Under the pieces are notes generated by a model. That model searched no databases, had not been told where the DNA came from, and was given only the letters and a program-made list of their open reading frames with translations. 49,634 nt of DNA from the NCBI GenBank assembly GCA_023489485.1, contig JAMDCU010000011.1, positions 24,647 through 74,280 of the forward strand. The letters run 5' to 3'. This stretch comes from Chloroflexota bacterium. GTDB lineage: Bacteria > Chloroflexota > Anaerolineae > UBA4142. The translations under genes and the position numbers were made by a program. Positions 1 to 8,839 of the stretch are shown here, in pieces. Each line of letters starts with the position of its first letter. Position 1 is the stretch's first letter.

Positions 1-57
1 GATCTCGGGAAAGCAATTCGCGCCGGATAAGGGTTCGTTGCATGAGTAAGATCGGCC

Positions 58-93
58 CGTTGGATAGCGGCATCATCTCACCGCTATCCAACG
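58..93. other. Intergenic hairpin downstream of the LivK-like gene
   Basis: A perfect 13-bp inverted repeat (58-70 and 81-93, arms beginning CGTTGGATAGCGG) encloses a 10-nt loop. It lies just past the stop of the minus-strand binding-protein gene, so it could end transcription or stabilise the 3' end. No T-tract follows on either strand, so it is not a canonical rho-independent terminator. Confidence 0.5.
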
Positions 94-108
94 CGCTCGG
101 TGAGTCAG

Positions 109-1413
109 TTAGCGATTGTCCCAGGCAGGCATCGGGAAGATCGGGTCTTTTTGTGCGAACTGCTTGGGTAGCACTTGGACAATGTTGCCGTTCTGGACCT
201 GCATCACGATGGCGCGGGCATTCACCGCTTCGCCGTTCGCATCAAACCTGATGGGGCCGTCATAAGGCAGAATGTGATTCGCAAAGTTGGTCTTGGCCAG
301 CGCGTCGCGAATCGTCTTCGGGTCCGTCGAGGCCGCGCGTTCGATAGCATCGGCGAGCACCATCGTGGCTTCATACGCCATCACGCCGTGGGTCGGCATC
401 TCGGAATTGAACTTGGCTTTGTAGCGATCGCGCACCTGCTGCGCCTTCGGGTTCGACGCATCCCAGTGATAGTTCGCATCAAAGAAATAGTTGGCCGTGT
501 CCTTGACCGCATCAACGAACTGCGGGGTCGAGAATGCGCCGCTTGCAATACCAAAGATCGCTTTGACGTTCAGCTTGAGGTCTTTGGCGGTGCGTGCCAT
601 CAGGACACCATCATTCAGGTAGCCGGTGACGAGGACCGCGTCCGGTTTCAGCGCCTGCACCTTGGAGACCTCAGTCGTGAGATCGGTCAGGTTGTTGAGC
701 GAGTACGAAATATCGCCGAGTACGGTGATGCCGTAATCGCCCGCCATTTTCTTGAAGATGTCCGCCTGACCCTGGCCAAAAATCGAGTCTTCGTGCAGCA
801 TGACGACGGTCTTGATGCCGAGCGCTTTCAGGCCGTCACCTGCGCCTTTGGCCATGGCGGTCTGATTGGGCTGAATGCGAAACGTGTATTTGAAGCCGCG
901 TTCCATGATATTGTTCGATACGGCGACGTCAATCACAAAGGGGACCTGCTCGCGTTCGGCGACTTGGGTCGCGTTGAAGGTCGCCGCGCTTTGGTATGCG
1001 CCGATGAGTGCGACGTCGCCAGCGCGGATCAGGCGTTCTGCTTCCGACTGGGCAACTTCGGGCTTGCCTTGGCTATCGGCCTGTTCGACCACCAGTTTGG
1101 CGCCGCCGAGCGACTTGATGCCGCCAGCGCTGTTGATCTCGTCAACCGCGAGGTCGATGCTGTTCTTGAGGAAGGCACCGTCTTGCGCCAGCCCGCCGGT
1201 GAGCGGGTGAATCGAGCCGATCTTGACTTGCGTCACGGCACCCGACTTGGTGGCGACTGCGGTGGGCTGGGCCGAACTCGATGTGGATGGCGCCGAACTG
1301 GCGGACGGTGCGGTCGTGGCCGGGGGCGGAGGCGGCACGGGAGTTGGCGCGGGTGCACATGCTACGGCGAGAATGATGAGGATGACCAATGCGAGAACGA
1401 TAGTCTTGTTCAT
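109..1413 (-). CDS. LivK-type branched-chain amino acid/amide ABC substrate-binding lipoprotein
   Basis: This 434-aa protein starts with a signal peptide and lipobox (LAVAC, Cys about residue 19). A long Pro/Ala/Ser/Thr linker follows, then a Peripla_BP_6 domain opening with KIGSIHPLTGG. Such proteins capture amino acids, amides or small carboxylates outside the membrane for LivHMGF-type importers. No Liv permease or ATPase is visible here, so its membrane partners must lie outside the window or be shared. The start has an AGGAGG site 7 nt upstream. It is the last gene of the minus-strand catabolic run, after a 183-nt gap. Family assignment is firm; the ligand is unknown. Confidence 0.9.
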   Translation of the reverse strand: MNKTIVLALVILIILAVACAPAPTPVPPPPPATTAPSASSAPSTSSSAQPTAVATKSGAVTQVKIGSIHPLTGGLAQDGAFLKNSIDLAVDEINSAGGIKSLGGAKLVVEQADSQGKPEVAQSEAERLIRAGDVALIGAYQSAATFNATQVAEREQVPFVIDVAVSNNIMERGFKYTFRIQPNQTAMAKGAGDGLKALGIKTVVMLHEDSIFGQGQADIFKKMAGDYGITVLGDISYSLNNLTDLTTEVSKVQALKPDAVLVTGYLNDGVLMARTAKDLKLNVKAIFGIASGAFSTPQFVDAVKDTANYFFDANYHWDASNPKAQQVRDRYKAKFNSEMPTHGVMAYEATMVLADAIERAASTDPKTIRDALAKTNFANHILPYDGPIRFDANGEAVNARAIVMQVQNGNIVQVLPKQFAQKDPIFPMPAWDNR

Positions 1414-1469
1414 TTCCTCTCCTCCTAGAATGTGGAACGAGCATGGCTCAAGAGATTGAGACTCCGATC

Positions 1470-1539
1470 TAGCTGATTGGGTTGATGATGGTTTCTAATT
1501 GCCACGGTAGCTGATTGGGTTGATGATGGTTTCTAATTG
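1470..1539. repeat. Two perfect 32-bp direct repeats upstream of the LivK-like gene
   Basis: The 32-nt units at 1470-1501 and 1508-1539 are identical and separated by 6 nt, giving a 38-nt period. They lie in the 183-nt gap between the LivK-like start and the preceding flavin dehydrogenase stop, where a promoter or operator could sit. Only two units exist and there are no cas genes, so it is not a CRISPR. It may be a recent tandem duplication or a doubled regulator site. Confidence 0.85.
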
Positions 1540-1596
1540 GCTCGCTGGTTTACCCCCTTCGTCGGTGTGGCGTGACGCCGTTTGTACAATGGCCGC

Positions 1597-2991
1597 TCAC
1601 ACCAGCGCCGAGGCCGCCTGATCGCCTGCAATTTTCCCGAGTGCATACGCCGAGAGCAGGCCCATGCCGGCCAGATAGCCGCCGCAGCCGTTCCCGGAGA
1701 ATCCGGCGGCCGTTCCACCCGCTGCATACAAGTTGCCAATGGTCTTTCCGTTCGTGTGCTGCACGCGCGCCTGAGCGTCGATGACCAGCCCGCCCTGGGT
1801 ATGAAAAAGGGCACTGGTGACAGCGATGCCATAAAAGGGCGGGACCAGCGGCTTGCCAAAACGCCTCCGCCCGAATTCGTCATGGCCGCGCGCGATGGCG
1901 GTGTGATACTGTGCGATCGTCAGTTGGAGCGCGCCGGGCGGCAGACTCAGTTGGTTGGCCAATTCCTCTAGCGTATCGGCGGCAACCAGCGCGCCCGAGT
2001 TGACGCATTCGCCAAAGCGCGCATAGCTCGCTTCGGCCGCCTCACGAATGCGGCGATCAAAGATCTCGTACACGCGGCGGCCGGGCTGTCGCTGGACAGC
2101 AAGCGCGTGCTCCCCGTATCCCTTGGTCTCGTCGCTAAATCGGCTACCGTGGCAATTCACTTGGATGGCGCCATTGTTCACGAGAAAGGTCGTCACGAAG
2201 ATTCGTTCCGGGTAGGCAATCGAACTGTGTGGCTGGAATGAATCCATGAACGCGGTCGCGGCCCCGAGGTCCATGCCCCATGCGATGGCATCGCCCGTAC
2301 ACCCCGCCGCGCCATAGTAAAGCGCCTCCGAGAACGCGGGAATGAACCGCGCGACCATCTCCCGGTTTGCTCCAAATCCATCCGCCGCGAGAATCACCTT
2401 TCCCGCGCGAACCGCAAAGGGCTCGCCCGCCACGGCGGCCGCGCGGATCCCGGTGACCGCGCTGGTCTCGTCGGTCGCCAGTCCGGTCGCCGGGGTGCCC
2501 AAGCGCAAATCGATGCGGGGCTGGCGCGCCAGCGCGGACAGGAGCGCTGCGATGATCGGCTCACCATGCCGCTCGCGCGGGGCGTGGAGCCAAGCGCGAC
2601 TGTGCCCTGGATAGCGATAGCCCGACATCCATTCGAACGGCACGCCGCGGTCCATCATCCAGTCAATCACGGGACCGGAGGCACGGCACAATGCGAGAGT
2701 GAGATCCCGGTCGCTCGTGTGACCATTCGCCTCCCAGGCATCCGCCGCCAGTTCTTCCGGCGTGCCTGATTCTCCTGCCGCACGCTGTAGGTGTGATCCG
2801 GCGGCCACGACCAAACCCGCGCTGATGCCGGTATTGCCGCCCGCGCGTTCTTCTTTTTCCACGACGAGGACACGGGCCCTGTGTTCGGCGGCGGCGAGCG
2901 CGGCGACCAGTCCAGCGCCGCCCGCGCCCACGACAACCACATCGGTCTCCAAGTCCCAAGAATCCATGCTCGAAATGGATCTCGTGTTCAT
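1597..2991 (-). CDS. FAD-dependent dehydrogenase, fumarate-reductase flavoprotein/ketosteroid-dehydrogenase family
   Basis: The protein is about 464 aa. Its N-terminal dinucleotide-binding motif is VVVGAGGAGLVAALAAAE, followed by E-K-x(5)-GGNTG typical of the FAD_binding_2 family. The C-terminus has the GG(T)AAGFSGNGCGGYLAGMGL block that closes the FAD site. Family members reduce or oxidise C=C bonds next to a carbonyl or carboxylate. It is a paralogue of the flavoprotein at 18741-20135, of the same length and with the same WDLETDVVVVGAGG opening, so the locus carries two C=C redox enzymes. ATG 2991 was chosen; GTG 3000 and an internal ATG at 2967 are alternatives and none has a strong ribosome site. 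The substrate is unknown. Confidence 0.85.
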   Translation of the reverse strand: MNTRSISSMDSWDLETDVVVVGAGGAGLVAALAAAEHRARVLVVEKEERAGGNTGISAGLVVAAGSHLQRAAGESGTPEELAADAWEANGHTSDRDLTLALCRASGPVIDWMMDRGVPFEWMSGYRYPGHSRAWLHAPRERHGEPIIAALLSALARQPRIDLRLGTPATGLATDETSAVTGIRAAAVAGEPFAVRAGKVILAADGFGANREMVARFIPAFSEALYYGAAGCTGDAIAWGMDLGAATAFMDSFQPHSSIAYPERIFVTTFLVNNGAIQVNCHGSRFSDETKGYGEHALAVQRQPGRRVYEIFDRRIREAAEASYARFGECVNSGALVAADTLEELANQLSLPPGALQLTIAQYHTAIARGHDEFGRRRFGKPLVPPFYGIAVTSALFHTQGGLVIDAQARVQHTNGKTIGNLYAAGGTAAGFSGNGCGGYLAGMGLLSAYALGKIAGDQAASALV

Positions 2992-3052
2992 ACCGCCCAC
3001 TGCGAGAAACGGAAATCGAAAACTGTCATCCGGCTGCCAGACCGTGTCTTAC

Positions 3053-3970
3053 TCACGGGCGCGTCCCCTCGAACTCGGGAGCGAAATCACGCAGGAACCG
3101 CTCCATTTGTGCTAGCGTGACCTTTAGGTCCCGCATTGGAAAGAAGAGGACGAGGTACTCGAGCCCGGCCGCGGCATACTCGCGCAGCATGTGGCGGATG
3201 TCGTCATCCGTCCCGGTGAGCTGACGGCGCGGACGGCCGCGATGGTCGAACGTCGAGGGGATCGCCGGGTTCATGTCAATCGCCAAGCGACCGGAAAAGG
3301 AGAACGGGCGAGCCGGGCCTTGCTCACGGATATAGCTCGCTCCCGCGGCATAATCTTCCGGTGAGGCCCCTACAGGGTGCCATCCATCTCCCAACCTGGC
3401 CGCGCGCCGCCACGCCGATCCGTCGTTCCCGCCGATCCAGATGGGGACACCGTGCTCCCCCTCCGAGCCCACGACCTGCGCCGGAGGCGGGGCAAAGACC
3501 CCATCGGCGATGCGCGTGTACCTCCCTTCGAAATTCACGTTCTCGTTTGACCACAGCGTGCGCAGCAGTTGAATGTCTTCGTCCAAGCGCTTGCCCCGAT
3601 TCTTGAAATTCGCATTCAGACTCGAAAATTCCGGCTCGCTCCAGCCAACGCCCAAGCCAGCAATCATTCTCCCGCCACATGCCGCGTCGATCGTCGCAAC
3701 TTGTTTCGCAAAGAGCACCGGGTTGCGCATCGGCAGAACGATGACGGATGTCCCCAGGCGCACGCGCTGGGTAATGGACGCCACCATCGCCAGCGTGACC
3801 ATGCACTCGAAGATGCGACCGTAGGGATCGCGGGCGGCCCGGGGAACCAGGATGTGATCCGTTGTCCAGATGGAATCGTACCCCAGCTCCTCGGCCGCGA
3901 GCGCCACTCGGCGAATGGCATCGAATGTGATCGCCGGGCCATAGTTCTCCATACCAATGCCGAATTTCAT
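3053..3970 (-). CDS. LLM-class flavin/F420-dependent oxidoreductase
   Basis: The 305-aa protein is a luciferase-like TIM barrel. It opens MKFGIGMENYGPAITFDAI, has the EELGYDSIWTTDH segment, GLGVGWSEPEF near residue 108 and IWIGGNDGSAWRRAARLGDG, typical of F420-dependent members. These enzymes carry out hydride transfer or monooxygenation, including ring opening in pyrimidine use (RutA is a distant FMN-dependent relative). It starts 15 nt after the racemase-like gene and ends 62 nt before the flavoprotein start. The choice of F420 rather than FMN is inferred from subfamily resemblance. Confidence 0.85.
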   Translation of the reverse strand: MKFGIGMENYGPAITFDAIRRVALAAEELGYDSIWTTDHILVPRAARDPYGRIFECMVTLAMVASITQRVRLGTSVIVLPMRNPVLFAKQVATIDAACGGRMIAGLGVGWSEPEFSSLNANFKNRGKRLDEDIQLLRTLWSNENVNFEGRYTRIADGVFAPPPAQVVGSEGEHGVPIWIGGNDGSAWRRAARLGDGWHPVGASPEDYAAGASYIREQGPARPFSFSGRLAIDMNPAIPSTFDHRGRPRRQLTGTDDDIRHMLREYAAAGLEYLVLFFPMRDLKVTLAQMERFLRDFAPEFEGTRP

Positions 3971-3985
3971 AGCAGCTCCGGCAAC

Positions 3986-4675
3986 TCAGGGAATCGTTTT
4001 GGACTTGGCGTGCAATAGACCTTCCCGCCACATGGTTTCCATGATGCGCAGGGCAAACAGACCCGGCATAAAGAGCGGCGTGCCTTTTGCAGCCTCGAGC
4101 AACTCGTTGGTCACAGCCATTGTCGTCGAGCCCATGAGAATGGCGCGAGCATCGTCCTGCTCAATCGCATTTCCGATCTCGTGTGCCATCGCGGCGTTAA
4201 ATACTGACGGCTTGCGCGCTTCTGCGTAACTGAGGCCCAGAGGCCGCGTTGACGCCAGCAAATCACCGAATCCATATTTGCGGACCAAGTCGGCCATCAT
4301 TTCGCATTGTTTAGCAGAACGGGAGATGATCGAAAAGCGACCCGCTGCCAGCGGAACAAGTGGGAGTGTCGTGCGCATTGGTCCGAAGACAGGCAGGCCG
4401 GTGTGCTCGCGCAAGCCGTCCACGGCGACATCGAAGACACAATCGATCAATATCGCATCGCACTCCCCACGGGCTGTCTTGGCACCTTCCCGGAAAACGT
4501 TGTATTCGCTTGACACCATGTCGGCGATGGTATCAAGCGTTGCCGGACCCTCATCTAGATTGCATACTTGGATCTGTGTGTCCGGTCCCGCTACCTCGCC
4601 ATAGCGGACAATACGACGCTGCAAATCGGCTTCATCGATTTTGATCGGTGAAATGACCTTAACACGAAAGGTCAT
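3986..4675 (-). CDS. Aspartate/glutamate/hydantoin racemase family protein, second catalytic Cys missing
   Basis: This 229-aa protein belongs to the Asp/Glu/hydantoin racemase superfamily. The N-terminal catalytic Cys is present (Cys79 in LIDCVFD). At the usual second site, normally xxGC(T/A)G, the protein reads ILMGSTTMA (Gly182-Ser183). Family members with one Cys include maleate isomerases, arylmalonate decarboxylases and unexplained homologues, so it may isomerise or decarboxylate rather than racemise. ATG 4675 was chosen because AAAGGAG lies 8 nt upstream; the GTG at 4684 abuts that site. It sits 13 nt after the PrpD stop. The hydantoinases nearby make a hydantoin-type substrate plausible but unproven. 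Confidence 0.8.
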   Translation of the reverse strand: MTFRVKVISPIKIDEADLQRRIVRYGEVAGPDTQIQVCNLDEGPATLDTIADMVSSEYNVFREGAKTARGECDAILIDCVFDVAVDGLREHTGLPVFGPMRTTLPLVPLAAGRFSIISRSAKQCEMMADLVRKYGFGDLLASTRPLGLSYAEARKPSVFNAAMAHEIGNAIEQDDARAILMGSTTMAVTNELLEAAKGTPLFMPGLFALRIMETMWREGLLHAKSKTIP

Positions 4676-4688
4676 CGTTTCCACTCCT

Positions 4689-6041
4689 TTAACCGCCTTG
4701 GGGTAGTAGTAATCGAGTAAGTATTTTCATATCTTTCAGTTCCGGCCATTCCTGAATTCGCTCCAATGCAGCCCGCGCGTTCGCCATTCCGATTACTGGA
4801 GCGGACAGCTCGAAGTACTTGCTGACCAACTCGTCTCTGGTGAACGGCTGCTCACGGTCGCCCCTACTACTATATACGACTTGTTCAAACGTGCGTCCAT
4901 CTTTCAGTTCAACGCTCACGCGGGCGGGCCGCCGCGCCGGCGTCATTGCCGAGTATTCCGGGTCTTCAATCACCCGGACCCGCTCGGCAAGCCCGCGAAT
5001 TTGAGGATCCGTCAGGGCCGTCTCGTCAAATGCCGCAGGAGCCGTTGACCTTCGCACGAGTGAGATTGCAATGGCCCACGGTATCGAGAATCGCGCGGCG
5101 AGCGTCGTGGATGCCTGTGTTCCGGACAGCAGCGCCGCGAGCCCGTAGGTACCTACCTGCACCTGCTTCACGTCGGACGGCTCGAATTGATAATGGGCAC
5201 GTATCAAGTCCAGTGCATCAAGCGCGCCATGATTGTACCGACAGCACGAGTGTTTCTTGAAATAACCCCGCGTGATTTCGAATCGCGACCCGAGCCCGTC
5301 GGTCAACACATCTTCTCTAAATGTCTCTGACATGACATGCCCAAACACGTTGGTTACTCCATCGCGTTCACCGGTGAATCCGCAGCGATAAAGATTCCAC
5401 GCGAGCAGGCCGTTCTGATTGCTCATACCAGCATAAATATTTCTGACCAGCGCTCCTGAGGTAGCAGACTGAAAAGAGGTGGCGAGCGTTAGAGAGGATG
5501 CGATATCGATCACCTCGCGGATGCCTCTCACATCCTCGCGCATTAACTTGGCAGCCGTGGTTGCGGCGCCCAGAGTGCCCCAAGTGCCATGCGGATGGGC
5601 AACCTTGCGCAGATTGCACGCAGCTCCAACTCGTGTCGCCACCTCGTAGCCGAGGACAAAAGCCAACAGCCCATCGCGTCCCGTCTGGTTGGTCTCTTCG
5701 CTCAGCGCTATGACCGCAGGAAGCACGTGTATCGCCGGATGTCCTTTGGGATATGCATGGCCTTCATCGAGTTCCGTCGAAGTCCCGGCGCAAGCATTGA
5801 CCAGCGCCGTCCATCGAGCGTCCCCCAATTCGCGATATCCGAAAATTGTCGCACTATGGCAAGCCGACGAGCGAACCGCGAGGCTGGCAAGGTTCTGCAC
5901 TTCGGGTGCGGTGCTGCCTGCGAGAATGGCAGCAACTGTGTCCATCAAAACAAGGCCCGCGCGGTTGACGACCTCGACTGGCAAGTCCTCGTAACGCGTG
6001 GCCGCGACAAATTCGACCAGCGTATCTAGTGCTTTGGACAT
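4689..6041 (-). CDS. MmgE/PrpD family protein (first of three)
   Basis: The 450-aa protein matches the MmgE/PrpD fold, the 2-methylcitrate dehydratase/cis-aconitate decarboxylase family. It opens with LVEFVAATRYEDLPVEV and contains ELDEGHAYPKGHPAIHVLPA and HSCCRYNHGALDAL, the His/Cys-rich block near residue 265 typical of the family. Members dehydrate, isomerise or decarboxylate tricarboxylates and related acids, and many serve unknown catabolic pathways. It lies 33 nt after the permease stop and 13 nt before the racemase-like gene. A fragment with the same N-terminus and the same upstream neighbour recurs at 34365-34556. The exact reaction cannot be assigned. Confidence 0.87.
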   Translation of the reverse strand: MSKALDTLVEFVAATRYEDLPVEVVNRAGLVLMDTVAAILAGSTAPEVQNLASLAVRSSACHSATIFGYRELGDARWTALVNACAGTSTELDEGHAYPKGHPAIHVLPAVIALSEETNQTGRDGLLAFVLGYEVATRVGAACNLRKVAHPHGTWGTLGAATTAAKLMREDVRGIREVIDIASSLTLATSFQSATSGALVRNIYAGMSNQNGLLAWNLYRCGFTGERDGVTNVFGHVMSETFREDVLTDGLGSRFEITRGYFKKHSCCRYNHGALDALDLIRAHYQFEPSDVKQVQVGTYGLAALLSGTQASTTLAARFSIPWAIAISLVRRSTAPAAFDETALTDPQIRGLAERVRVIEDPEYSAMTPARRPARVSVELKDGRTFEQVVYSSRGDREQPFTRDELVSKYFELSAPVIGMANARAALERIQEWPELKDMKILTRLLLPQGG

Positions 6042-6074
6042 GCGGTTCTCCTATAGGTAGTTCGCGGTCTACTC

Positions 6075-6881
6075 TCACTCAGCCTGGCCCAACTGATCCA
6101 GCCCAACCGTCCCCTCCACACCAAAGATGAGCACTAGCGCTCCCAAGATGAGAAGCGTGGACAGCGCGGCAATGGTCGGATCGTTTTGATACGATACGTA
6201 GTTGAAAATCTGTATTGGCAGGGTAACATAGTTGGCAGCGACAACGAAGAGCGTGACCGTAAACTGGTCAAAGGAGATAATGAACGCAAACATCGCGCCG
6301 GCGACCAGTCCGGGGCGAATAATCGGAAGCGTCACCCGGCGCAGGATAGTCCAGGGGTGCGCTCCCAGCACTGCGGCGGCCTCTTCGACACTCGCGTCGT
6401 AGTTCGAAAGGGCCGCCATGACGGGACGCAGGCAATAGGGCATGGACACGAGAACATGCGCTACAACCAGCCCAACGAACGTATCGAACAGACCGATACT
6501 GCTGTAGAACTGAAGGAGTGCCAGGCCGATAATCAAGGTCGGAACTGCAAGCGGTGAGGTCAGGATGATCTCAACAAGGCCCCGGCCTGGAAACCGACGA
6601 CGGGAGATTGCGATAGCGGCAGGCACGGTCAACACGAGACAAATGACCGCGGTGATGAGTCCGACCTCAAGGCTAAGTACGAGCGACTGGCCCAATTCCG
6701 GGTGCTGCAACAGCTTGGCATACCACTCCAGCGACAACCCTGTGGGCGGGACGGTCACGATGACCGATGGCAAGAGGGATGCATAGATGACGATAAAGAT
6801 AGGGGCGAGGATGAACGCGCACAGGAGGACGACTGTGACGCGATAGCCTAGGGACCAGAGGCGATCTACCAGTCGGCTCAT
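6075..6881 (-). CDS. ABC transporter permease, PotC/spermidine-iron type
   Basis: The protein is about 268 aa with roughly six membrane segments. The cytoplasmic EAA loop reads VEEAAAVLGAHPWTILRRVT, which contacts the ATPase. The ATG at 6881 overlaps the preceding permease stop (ATGA, 4 nt); upstream codons in frame lie inside the neighbour and were excluded. With the permease at 6878, the ATPase at 7758 and the binding protein at 8840 it forms a complete importer of the polyamine/iron/phosphonate type. Its last 44 codons are closely matched by the pseudogene fragment at 34592-34728. Confidence 0.92.
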   Translation of the reverse strand: MSRLVDRLWSLGYRVTVVLLCAFILAPIFIVIYASLLPSVIVTVPPTGLSLEWYAKLLQHPELGQSLVLSLEVGLITAVICLVLTVPAAIAISRRRFPGRGLVEIILTSPLAVPTLIIGLALLQFYSSIGLFDTFVGLVVAHVLVSMPYCLRPVMAALSNYDASVEEAAAVLGAHPWTILRRVTLPIIRPGLVAGAMFAFIISFDQFTVTLFVVAANYVTLPIQIFNYVSYQNDPTIAALSTLLILGALVLIFGVEGTVGLDQLGQAE

Positions 6882-7789
6882 TGCGCCCCCCCTTCCGCTG
6901 CCCTCCCGGCTCGCCAGCGCTCTTGCAGCCACAACAGGAAGAGCACCAAGACCAGGAGGACTACGGCGAGCGCCGCGCTGCGCGGCCAATTGAAGAGGAT
7001 CAGAGCATTGGTGTAGATGACGACGACGAGCATCCGCAGGCTCGTGCCGCCGAGGACAAGCGGCGACGCAAACGCGCCGAGAGTTCCGGAGAATACGAGA
7101 ATGCACCCCGCGACGACGCCGGGCATCGCCAAGGGCAGAGTCACTCGTCGAAATACCGTCGGCTTGTCAGCGCCGAGCGTCTCGGCGGCTTCGGCGAGCG
7201 ACGGCTCCATCGTTTGCAACGCTGCGGAAATCGAGAGGACCATAAAGGGGAGAAACACATGCACCAACGCAATCCCCACTCCAAACGGGTTGTATAGAAA
7301 CTTGATCGGGTCCTGAATCAACCCCAACCCGTGCAGAAATTCATTCACCAATCCGCGATTACTGAGCAGGATCAACCAGCCATAGGTGCGTACAACAACG
7401 TTGATGAGCAGTGGTCCGAGAATGATCGTTGCCAGCAGCGCCTTGCGCGTCCCGCGCGTGTGGGAATAGGCTACGGCGAGAGGAAAGCCAAAGACGAGAC
7501 AGAAGAACGTTACCGCAATCGCCACCCCAAACGTTGTCCCAAACACCTCATAGTAAAAGTTGTCGCTCAGAATCGTTGCGTAGTTGACTAGACTGAACGC
7601 CTCGACGATATCCTGGCCCGATGCCTTGGTGTTGAACGACATGCGGACCATTGCCGCCAGCGGGACGGCGAAGCTTACTAAGAGGAGAAGCAGCACGGGG
7701 AGCAGGGCCGGAAAAGGCCACTGCTGCTCGCCCGTACGCCGGCGTGGTGCGACCTGCTCAATTGGCAAAGATAATGCAGTCTTCTGCAT
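6878..7789 (-). CDS. ABC transporter permease, PotB/spermidine-iron type
   Basis: The 303-aa inner-membrane protein has about six hydrophobic segments and an EAA loop (LAEAAETLGADKPTVFRRVT) that docks to the ATPase. It is the first of two permeases. Its start lies inside the ATPase gene with a 32-nt overlap, and the next permease starts at its stop, so the three genes are translationally coupled. No suitable ATG lies between 7789 and the first membrane segment. Family assignment is firm; the transported substrate is unknown. Confidence 0.92.
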   Translation of the reverse strand: MQKTALSLPIEQVAPRRRTGEQQWPFPALLPVLLLLLVSFAVPLAAMVRMSFNTKASGQDIVEAFSLVNYATILSDNFYYEVFGTTFGVAIAVTFFCLVFGFPLAVAYSHTRGTRKALLATIILGPLLINVVVRTYGWLILLSNRGLVNEFLHGLGLIQDPIKFLYNPFGVGIALVHVFLPFMVLSISAALQTMEPSLAEAAETLGADKPTVFRRVTLPLAMPGVVAGCILVFSGTLGAFASPLVLGGTSLRMLVVVIYTNALILFNWPRSAALAVVLLVLVLFLLWLQERWRAGRAAEGGAQ

Positions 7790-8825
7790 GGATTTCTATT
7801 CCTACCCGCTGCCCCGGCTGGAGCAGCGGGCCGCCAAGATTAGCTGTGTTGACGAGCAACGCGCCGTTCTGAATCACAACGCGGACCTGGATTTGACTCC
7901 CTAGATAGCTGCAGTGCTCAACCTGCCCTTCGGTATACCCGGGCGACTCGGCGCGCCCGGTCGCGACCAGCCGGATGCGTTCTGGGCGCACTGCCAGCGC
8001 CAATTCTTGTCCGGGTCGCGCATTGACATCCCTGGCGAGCGGCACACAGATGGCATGTTGGGTGACAACGGTCAACTGGTCGCCTGCTTGCTTTACACAG
8101 CCACGCAGCAGGTTAGTCTGTCCGATAAAATCGGCGACCAGCTCATTCGCCGGCTGCTCGTAAACGCGCACCGGTGTGTCGCACTGCTGGACCTTGCCCA
8201 TGTACATCACGGCGATGCGGTCGGCGACGGCCAGCGCTTCGGTCTGGTCGTGCGTTACATAGACGGCAGTGATGCCAAGCCGTTTTTGCAGGGCGCGGAT
8301 TTCCTCGCGCATGTGCTCGCGCAGCTTGGCGTCGAGGTTGGAAAGTGGCTCGTCGAACAGGAGCACACGAGGTTGGACGACCACGGCGCGCGCCAGCGCC
8401 ACCCGCTGTTGCTGGCCGCCCGAGAGCTGCTTGGGGTAACGGTGCTCCATTCCGGTCAGTTGAACCATGTCCAGCGCTTGTGCGACGCGCTCGCGGATTG
8501 CCGCCGCAGCTTGGCGCCGCAACGAGAGCCCGAACGCGACATTCTCGAACACGGTGAGATGGGGAAAGAGCGCGTACGACTGAAATACCATGCCCAGATT
8601 TCGCGCTCGGGGCGGTTCAGTGGTAATGTCCTTGCCGCCGAGGATCACGCTCCCGCGGTCGGGTGTGACCAACCCGGCGACCATGCGGAGCGTAGTCGTC
8701 TTGCCGCAACCGCTGGGCCCGAGGAGGGCGAAGAACTCGCCCTCCTGCACTGCCAGCGAGACGCTATCCACTGCGGTCAATCCGCCAAAACGTTTTTGCA
8801 GACTGGTCAATTCGAGATACGCCAT
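7758..8825 (-). CDS. ABC transporter ATP-binding protein, PotA type
   Basis: The 355-aa ATPase carries Walker A (GPSGCGKTT, about residues 35-43), the signature LSGGQQQRVALARA, Walker B with VLLFDEPLSNLDAKLREHM and the switch His in VYVTHDQTEA. A C-terminal TOBE domain ends with GQRVGIEIHAEDCII. This layout is typical of PotA/FbpC ATPases that power uptake of polyamines, iron or small organic ions. It follows the binding protein by 14 nt and overlaps the first permease by 32 nt. Confidence 0.95.
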   Translation of the reverse strand: MAYLELTSLQKRFGGLTAVDSVSLAVQEGEFFALLGPSGCGKTTTLRMVAGLVTPDRGSVILGGKDITTEPPRARNLGMVFQSYALFPHLTVFENVAFGLSLRRQAAAAIRERVAQALDMVQLTGMEHRYPKQLSGGQQQRVALARAVVVQPRVLLFDEPLSNLDAKLREHMREEIRALQKRLGITAVYVTHDQTEALAVADRIAVMYMGKVQQCDTPVRVYEQPANELVADFIGQTNLLRGCVKQAGDQLTVVTQHAICVPLARDVNARPGQELALAVRPERIRLVATGRAESPGYTEGQVEHCSYLGSQIQVRVVIQNGALLVNTANLGGPLLQPGQRVGIEIHAEDCIIFAN

Positions 8826-8839
8826 CGCAGAACTCTCTA

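Noticed and set aside
175-1428. 417-codon plus-strand frame opposite the LivK-like gene
   Set aside because: It mirrors a gene with clear signal peptide and domain; its translation is Arg/His-rich with no motif, as expected for the antisense of a GC-rich gene.
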